From: Herpetosiphon llansteffanensis
Lineage (GTDB): Bacteria; Chloroflexota; Chloroflexia; Chloroflexales; Herpetosiphonaceae
Length of the DNA stretch: 38,554 nt
Direction: 5' to 3'
Assembly: GCF_003205875.1 (NCBI RefSeq)
Contig: NZ_PUBZ01000117.1
Span: 1-38,554 of the forward strand
Shown here: positions 31,355 to 38,554 of the stretch, piece after piece
Numbering within the stretch: the first letter of the stretch is position 1
Layout: the number at the start of each line of letters is the position of its first letter
Translations under genes and position numbers: made by a program
The notes under the pieces: generated by a model
Seen by the model: only the letters and a program-made list of their open reading frames with translations
Told to the model about the DNA's origin: nothing
The model's database searches: none

Positions 31355-34300
31355 GGTTCAGTATCCTCTGGGCGGATCGAATAATTGAATTTGCCCGCAG
31401 CCCTTCGCATCGTACCGCTAGCGTCAAGTTTCAGTATCCTCTGGGCGGATCGAATAATTGAATTATATTCAGGATCATCGGCAGGTTGCTTGCTTGGTTG
31501 TTTCAGTATCCTCTGGGCGGATCGAATAATTGAATTGGTGATGGTCTCAGTAATAGAGCTAATGCCCGCCTCGTTTCAGTATCCTCTGGGCGGATCGAAT
31601 AATTGAATTCTGATCGGATGGCTCGTCCATGATGAACCTCTGGTTGAGTTTCAGTATCCTCTGGGCGGATCGAATAATTGAATTCTGGACGCTCACGCTT
31701 GAGGCGTTTATGCATGTCAAGTTTCAGTATCCTCTGGGAGGATCGAATAATTGAAATTATCGCAGCGGCCCTGCGGCGCTGGACACAAAGACCGTTTCAG
31801 TATCCTCTGGGCGGATCGAATAATTGAAATTAAGTCTCAGTGATGTGGCCGACGCTGCCTATAACTGTTTCAGTATCCTCTGGGCGGATCGAATAATTGA
31901 AATCTGCGTCCAACCAGCCCAAAAAGGCTAGTTGACAGTTTCAGTATCCTCTGGGCGGATCGAATAATTGAATTATGCGATCCTGATTACCCATGCCCAC
32001 ATTGACCACACGTTTCAGTATCCTCTGGGCGGATCGAATAATTGAATTTGGAGCATCAGATGGAAGGTGATCGCAAAGTAAGCGGTTTCAGTATCCTCTG
32101 GGCGGATCGAATAATTGAAATCAAGGTAGCCATCGAGCAGATTCCGATCAAGCCGATGTTTCAGTATCCTCTGGGCGGATCGAATAATTGAAATGCGCGG
32201 CATGGATGATTGCTAAGCCGATCAAATACGAGTTTCAGTATCCTCTGGGCGGATCGAATAATTGAAATCCGAGAATGGCGGCGTTGATACGTGGCAATCC
32301 TTGTTTCAGTATCCTCTGGGCGGATCGAATAATTGAAATCCGTCACAAGTCTTTCCCAACATCAAACCCAAGGAGTTTCAGTATCCTCTGGGCGGATCGA
32401 ATAATTGAAATAGCCACAGCCCACACAGGCCAACCGCAAAAGGAGGTGTTTCAGTATCCTCTGGGCGGATCGAATAATTGAAATCAGCTTGTTTATTTGG
32501 TTATTCATGTGGTGATATGTTTCAGTATCCTCTGGGCGGATCGAATAATTGAAATGTACATAGTTCTATACTATCCTCTTGTTTCTATAGTTTCAGTATC
32601 CTCTGGGCGGATCGAATAATTGAAATTCCCAGCGCTGGCGGTCGGCTCACCCTCGTCATGCTGTTTCAGTATCCTCTGGGCGGATCGAATAATTGAAATC
32701 AAAGCTAACGCTTCTGCAAGTGGTTCGCAGACGCGCGTTTCAGTATCCTCTGGGCGGATCGAATAATTGAAATAGCACAATCGGCAAACTATCACTCGTG
32801 CCATCGAGCGTTTCAGTATCCTCTGGGCGGATCGAATAATTGAAATCCCTAGTGAAATCCCGTTGGCCACATCATTCTATTAGTTTCAGTATCCTCTGGG
32901 CGGATCGAATAATTGAAATTTCGAGCGCTGTAGACACACTCACGCGGTCATACTGTTTCAGTATCCACTGGGCGGATCGAATAATTGAAATAAGGGATCA
33001 TTGTTTCGTGTTGCCTGCACCATATGCAGTTTCAGTATCCTCTGGGCGGATCGAATAATTGAAATAGGCGGCGGCCTGCAAACCACGGATGTATCAACAT
33101 GTTTCAGTATCCTCTGGGCGGATCGAATAATTGAAATCGAATTTCAATTCATCGCCCGGCCCACGATGCGATGTTTCAGTATCCTCTGGGCGGATCGAAT
33201 AATTGAAATCAGCGTACTCATAGTTAGCGTGGCCCCGCAACGAAGGTTTCAGTATCCTCTGGGCGGATCGAATAATTGAAATTATCGCGATATTGTTGAT
33301 TGATAATGCCCATAAACTGTTTCAGTATCCTCTGGGCGGATCGAATAATTGAAATCGCTTGTGGCGAAGATGAGCAACATGAGCACACCAAGTTTCAGTA
33401 TCCTCTGGGCGGATCGAATAATTGAAATGCCCAGCAGTCTTTTGAACAACTAAAATGGTGTAAGTTTCAGTATCCTCTGGGCGGATCGAATAATTGAAAT
33501 GCCCAGCAGTCTTTTGAACAACTAAAATGGTGTAAGTTTCAGTATCCTCTGGGCGGATCGAATAATTGAAATTGACTCAAGGCCAGCACGCGCGCAGCAC
33601 GTGGCAAGTTTCAGTATCCTCTGGGCGGATCGAATAATTGAAATACGCTGGCCGCTGCCGATGGCAGCACAATTCCGTGTTTCAGTATCCTCTGGGCGGA
33701 TCGAATAATTGAAATGACCTGTTGATCATCGATTATCTGCAACTCATGCAAGTTTCAGTATCCTCTGGGCGGATCGAATAATTGAAATGTGCCCGTTTCG
33801 GGCTATAGCGAAGCAGTGACCGAGTTTCAGTATCCTCTGGGCGGATCGAATAATTGAAATCAAAGGCACGCATAAGCGAGACATCATCCGTTGTCAATGT
33901 TTCAGTATCCTCTGGGCGGATCGAATAATTGAAATATCAACTTCCAACGTGCTCAAATCCAAATCATAGCGTTTCAGTATCCTCTGGGCGGATCGAATAA
34001 TTGAAATCGCTGTTCGTTTTGATGCTGTACTGCAAGCCGTCTAGTTTCAGTATCCTCTGGGCGGATCGAATAATTGAAATCTGATGATCGTGGCTTCAAT
34101 GCGAAGTCTGCCACGAAAGTTTCAGTATCCTCTGGGCGGATCGAATAATTGAAATGTCAAAGTCAAGTTTTGATTGAGATCGAGATCAAGGTTTCAGTAT
34201 CCTCTGGGCGGATCGAATAATTGAAATCGGCCAAACTTTTGTATGAATGGCATGATAGCCGTGTTTCAGTATCCTCTGGACGGATCGAATAATTGAAATA

Positions 34301-37300
34301 ATCAACAGGCGGCAAAATCACATCGTCAACGCGTTTCAGTATCCTCTGGACGGATCGAATAATTGAAATAGTACTACACCGAGCAAGAATTATTAGCCAA
34401 AGAAGTTTCAGTATCCTCTGGACGGATCGAATAATTGAAATTCATACGCGGCGCGAATCCAAGCGTTGTCCATCTTGGTTTCAGTATCCTCTGGACGGAT
34501 CGAATAATTGAAATAACGCGACATTCTGCCAACGATTGAGCATGAGCGGCGTTTCAGTATCCTCTGGACGGATCGAATAATTGAAATCAGGCTACAACGC
34601 TAATGCAATCTATGGCGAAAGTTTCAGTATCCTCTGGACGGATCGAATAATTGAAATTGCCCGCTGTACAAACCGTGCGATCAACCGCTGAAGTTTCAGT
34701 ATCCTCTGGACGGATCGAATAATTGAAATACATGTTAGTCCATGAAGGCGTTTTATCCCTTTGTAATGTTTCAGTATCCTCTGGACGGATCGAATAATTG
34801 AAATCCCAGCGTTCTGACAATTCCATCATCTCGTTCAATTCGTTTCAGTATCCTCTGGACGGATCGAATAATTGAAATCCCAAGTGCGCTACTCAACTAA
34901 TAACGGTACAACGTGTTTCAGTATCCTCTGGACGGATCGAATAATTGAAATGACGTGGAATCGCGAAATGGCGAACGCGATATGCTCGTTTCAGTATCCT
35001 CTGGACGGATCGAATAATTGAAATGACCTCAAAACCGAGAAACAAGAAAGTGCAATCAAGTTTCAGTATCCTCTGGACGGATCGAATAATTGAAATACGA
35101 AATCACCCGAATCGTGGTCGCATTGCTTCGCGGGTTTCAGTATCCTCTGGACGGATCGAATAATTGAAATCGATGAGGCCTACATTGCCGGTTTAGAAAA
35201 CCGCGAGTTTCAGTATCCTCTGGACGGATCGAATAATTGAAATGACTCGAATAGCTCGGTATAGCCAGGTATCAGGTATGTTTCAGTATCCTCTGGACGG
35301 ATCGAATAATTGAAATATTGAGACATGCGTTGAGTGTGGTAACACCATTCAGTTTCAGTATCCTCTGGACGGATCGAATAATTGAAATGAAGTGACCGCA
35401 TGGTTTACGGCAATCAAGGAAGGTTTCAGTATCCTCTGGACGGATCGAATAATTGAAATCCGATTATCTACCCGATGGCGAAAATAAGGCAACGTGTTTC
35501 AGTATCCTCTGGACGGATCGAATAATTGAAATCCGATTATCTACCCGATGGCGAAAATAAGGCAACGTGTTTCAGTATCCTCTGGACGGATCGAATAATT
35601 GAAATATAAGCCTTCCATCATACGCTGATTACTCGCAGCGTTTCAGTATCCTCTGGACGGATCGAATAATTGAAATTAGGTAGAGGCTCAGCGGCTTCTC
35701 GGTTGGATGTTTGTTTCAGTATCCTCTGGACGGATCGAATAATTGAAATGTTCTAATTCAGGATTCATAGTTTTACTCCATAAAAACGTTTCAGTATCCT
35801 CTGGACGGATCGAATAATTGAAATGGCTGCAAGGCAAAACCAACCAAGAGCCAAGCGCGTTTCAGTATCCTCTGGACGGATCGAATAATTGAAATCTTTG
35901 ATAAGGATCGGAAGGCGATTCATGACATTCAGTTTCAGTATCCTCTGGACGGATCGAATAATTGAAATAGTTTCCGGCGGCAATGTCGCGCCTGCCGTCA
36001 CCACGTTTCAGTATCCTCTGGACGGATCGAATAATTGAAATCCCAACGCGAGATACAGCCCTTTGCGTATGCCTTGTTTCAGTATCCTCTGGACGGATCG
36101 AATAATTGAAATAATAGACTCAAAAGCGACGTTATTGATAAAATTGTTTGTTTCAGTATCCTCTGGACGGATCGAATAATTGAAATTATTCCCAATTGCG
36201 AGCGAGCGTCCCGCCACCTGGTTTCAGTATCCTCTGGACGGATCGAATAATTGAAATCACGATTCCTACACGCGGTCAAGCGGTTGTTTAATTGTTTCAG
36301 TATCCTCTGGACGGATCGAATAATTGAAATCTGATGCTTAAACATTTGGCGCTCCACAAGGATGTTTCAGTATCCTCTGGACGGATCGAATAATTGAAAT
36401 CCCTTGGCCGCGCCGCGCTCGGTTGCCTTGACGCCTGTTTCAGTATCCTCTGGACGGATCGAATAATTGAAATATCTCGCGTGCGCTGCGATATTGCAAC
36501 GTGTCTGATGTTTCAGTATCCTCTGGACGGATCGAATAATTGAAATATAGGAGAAATGCAGGCTAGGTTAGAATCAATCGAAGTTTCAGTATCCTCTGGA
36601 CGGATCGAATAATTGAAATGCGCCAGTGATTCGCTCAATGAGGTGCTTGGTGACTTGTTTCAGTATCCTCTGGACGGATCGAATAATTGAAATATATGGC
36701 GGCGAGTGATGGCAGCGGCGCATGGACGGTGTTTCAGTATCCTCTGGACGGATCGAATAATTGAAATCCTGCGCCTACACCAGTTGTCAACGATACTGAG
36801 CGTTTCAGTATCCTCTGGACGGATCGAATAATTGAAATGGAATCAAGAGCCGCATCTTCCCAGTGTTAGTTGTTGTTTCAGTATCCTCTGGACGGATCGA
36901 ATAATTGAAATAAGCCACAATTCGCGCCGCACTTGGATTAGCGAAGTTTCAGTATCCTCTGGACGGATCGAATAATTGAAATATCGACCTACTGAGTTAA
37001 TGATGAAGGCGATCCAAGTTTCAGTATCCTCTGGACGGATCGAATAATTGAAATGGGTCAACGGTACCGCCGCCAACGCGGACTGCGTTGTTTCAGTATC
37101 CTCTGGACGGATCGAATAATTGAAATCTTTGGTTACGCGGTTGTATTCAATGGTGTAGTTTGGTTTCAGTATCCTCTGGACGGATCGAATAATTGAAATG
37201 CCAATAACATCGTGAACGCCACGCAGATCATTGTGTTTCAGTATCCTCTGGACGGATCGAATAATTGAAATAGATCAAGTGTTCGAAGCCCACTGGACTA

Positions 37301-38427
37301 GTAACAAGTGTTTCAGTATCCTCTGGACGGATCGAATAATTGAAATGCCCTCGCCCGCAGCCGCAGCGATGGGTAGTATCAAGTTTCAGTATCCTCTGGA
37401 CGGATCGAATAATTGAAATCAAGCGTCCAGAACTCAATCACGCCACCGGTGATCAGTTTCAGTATCCTCTGGACGGATCGAATAATTGAAATGCGCATGT
37501 GTTGTGTGCGCTACAAGCACAAACAGACGTTTCAGTATCCTCTGGACGGATCGAATAATTGAAATCAACCCCAATCGCCATAAACAAGTCAGTTTTTGAC
37601 AGTTTCAGTATCCTCTGGACGGATCGAATAATTGAAATACGATTTGATTTTGCTTTGCGTTACCCATTCAATATGTTTCAGTATCCTCTGGACGGATCGA
37701 ATAATTGAAATAATTCAGGATTCATAATGCTTTTACTCCATAAAAACGTTTCAGTATCCTCTGGACGGATCGAATAATTGAAATGAAGTCAATAGCTTTG
37801 ATTTATCACGATTGTGTGTAGTTTCAGTATCCTCTGGACGGATCGAATAATTGAAATCCTGCTGTAGCTCTTGCATCATGCTATGAAGTTGGTACGTTTC
37901 AGTATCCTCTGGACGGATCGAATAATTGAAATTGGACGGCGCTCGATGCGAGGTCAATAAAGACCCCAAGTTTCAGTATCCTCTGGACGGATCGAATAAT
38001 TGAAATTTCTTTGACATAGATCGTTTGACCAACCTTGTACGTTTCAGTATCCTCTGGACGGATCGAATAATTGAAATTGATGAAATGCCAAAAGGCCTCG
38101 CTGAAAGTCAACACGTTTCAGTATCCTCTGGACGGATCGAATAATTGAAATCTGTGGTCTGTGCTCGGCGTGGAGCTGGCCAACCGGATGTTTCAGTATC
38201 CTCTGGACGGATCGAATAATTGAAATCGTGGAGCGGTGCTGCTCATCCCTCCGTTCATCGGCGTTTCAGTATCCTCTGGACGGATCGAATAATTGAAATA
38301 CCGAACTTACGAACAACCCGCAGCTGGTCAAGCGTTTCAGTATCCTCTGGACGGATCGAATAATTGAAATTGATGAGCTGCTGATCATCATCAAGCATGG
38401 ATGTGTTTCAGTATCCTCTGGACGGAT
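31355..38427. CRISPR. CRISPR array, 97 complete repeats plus one truncated
   Basis: I counted 97 full 37-base repeats (first 31355-31391, last full 38334-38370) and a cut 98th at 38405-38427, with 97 spacers of about 35-38 bases. On the plus strand each repeat starts GTTTCAGTATCCTCTGG, has CGGATCG in the middle and ends AATAATTGAAAT; ATCC and GGAT can pair. Repeats 1-40 read GGGCGG, with one GGGAGG at repeat 6; repeats 41-98 read GGACGG. Repeats 1-5, 9 and 10 end GAATT instead of GAAAT, repeat 1 begins GG instead of GT, and repeat 23 has CCACTGGG. No cas gene is in the window. Short frames translating as NYSIRPEDTET or SILWADRIIE are only repeat translations. The plus-strand end ATTGAAAT resembles usual crRNA handles, but the left-end degeneration suggests the opposite polarity. 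Confidence 0.98.
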
Positions 38428-38554
38428 TGATGTGGTCCTGAACGTATAGACGAGTATGGTATCATACTGATACGGGAAAGGAATCCACCAATGACACGGC
38501 AAAAACCACGCACCTTTACGGCGGAATTTCGCCACATGGCCATTGATCTCGCGT
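38428..38554 (+). mobile_element. Left end of an IS3-like insertion sequence
   Basis: The 98th CRISPR repeat matches up to GGAT at 38427 and then changes to TGATGTGGTCCTGAAC, a plausible terminal inverted repeat of an IS3-family element. A transposase OrfA-like gene begins at 38491. A small hairpin (AGTATG 38453-38458, CATACT 38463-38468) precedes it. The rest of the element lies beyond the window, so the right end and target duplication are not seen. Confidence 0.75.
38491..38554 (+). CDS. Transposase OrfA-like gene, cut by the window end
   Basis: Only 21 codons are present, from ATG 38491 to the window end. MTRQKPRTFTAEFRHMAIDL is the characteristic start of IS3/IS911-type OrfA helix-turn-helix proteins (basic residues, then FxxEFxxxAxxLA). 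AAAGGA lies about ten bases upstream. Its 3' part and the OrfB partner are outside the window. Confidence 0.75.
   Translation, partial: MTRQKPRTFTAEFRHMAIDLA

Noticed and set aside
31385-38535. Many short frames within the CRISPR array on both strands
   Set aside because: They translate the repeat again and again (NYSIRPEDTET, SILWADRIIE) and have no initiation signals.

Overview
The window looks like chromosomal DNA from a filamentous Chloroflexota bacterium, most likely Herpetosiphon or a close relative. This is inferred from the roughly 50% GC codon style, the secreted protease and cellulase, the short intergenic repeat families, and the mix of polymorphic toxin, RiPP and CRISPR loci; no marker gene here proves it. 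The left end is a contig edge: a nearly perfect Nextera transposase adapter lies at 21-54, so the first ~55 bases are a sequencing artefact.

Layout. 241-1446: exported subtilisin-family protease, followed by intergenic repeats. 1881-2336 (-): MarR-type regulator, divergent from a two-gene unit (2559-5160) encoding a small membrane protein and a CPA2/Kef-type antiporter with TrkA domains. 5292-6949: a phosphotransferase-fold protein and a histidine phosphatase. 6988-11397: a polymorphic toxin locus. A WXG100-headed toxin (10411-11397, -) is followed by a probable two-domain immunity protein, then by a tail of immunity-like genes that includes a shorter paralogue and possible frameshifted genes. 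11654-13554 (-): etfB and etfA. 13802-16813: a hybrid histidine kinase and two response regulators. 16973-20355 (-): a leucine-rich-repeat protein and an ABC exporter.

21492-25996 is the most interesting region. A microviridin-ligase-like ATP-grasp enzyme overlaps a C39-peptidase ABC exporter. Four tandem small precursor peptides follow, under their own near-ideal promoter and closed by a hairpin. This is a graspetide-type RiPP system with a core pattern I do not recognise: two invariant hydroxyl residues, an invariant Cys and three invariant Asp. A WYL-domain regulator comes next (26157-27134).

27456-30867: a single-pass membrane protein with a cytoplasmic helix-turn-helix and an external carbohydrate-binding-like domain sits directly upstream of a secreted GH5 endoglucanase and a Tat-exported protein. 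It may be a membrane-bound one-component regulator of the cellulase. A 43-residue peptide gene lies on the minus strand at 30937-31068.

31355-38427: a CRISPR array of 97 complete 37-base repeats plus a 98th cut by an insertion sequence, with no cas gene in the window. The repeats change sequence once along the array. Two spacers derive from the same start-codon region of related target genes, and two spacers are duplicated in tandem. An IS3-like element begins inside the last repeat and runs off the window.
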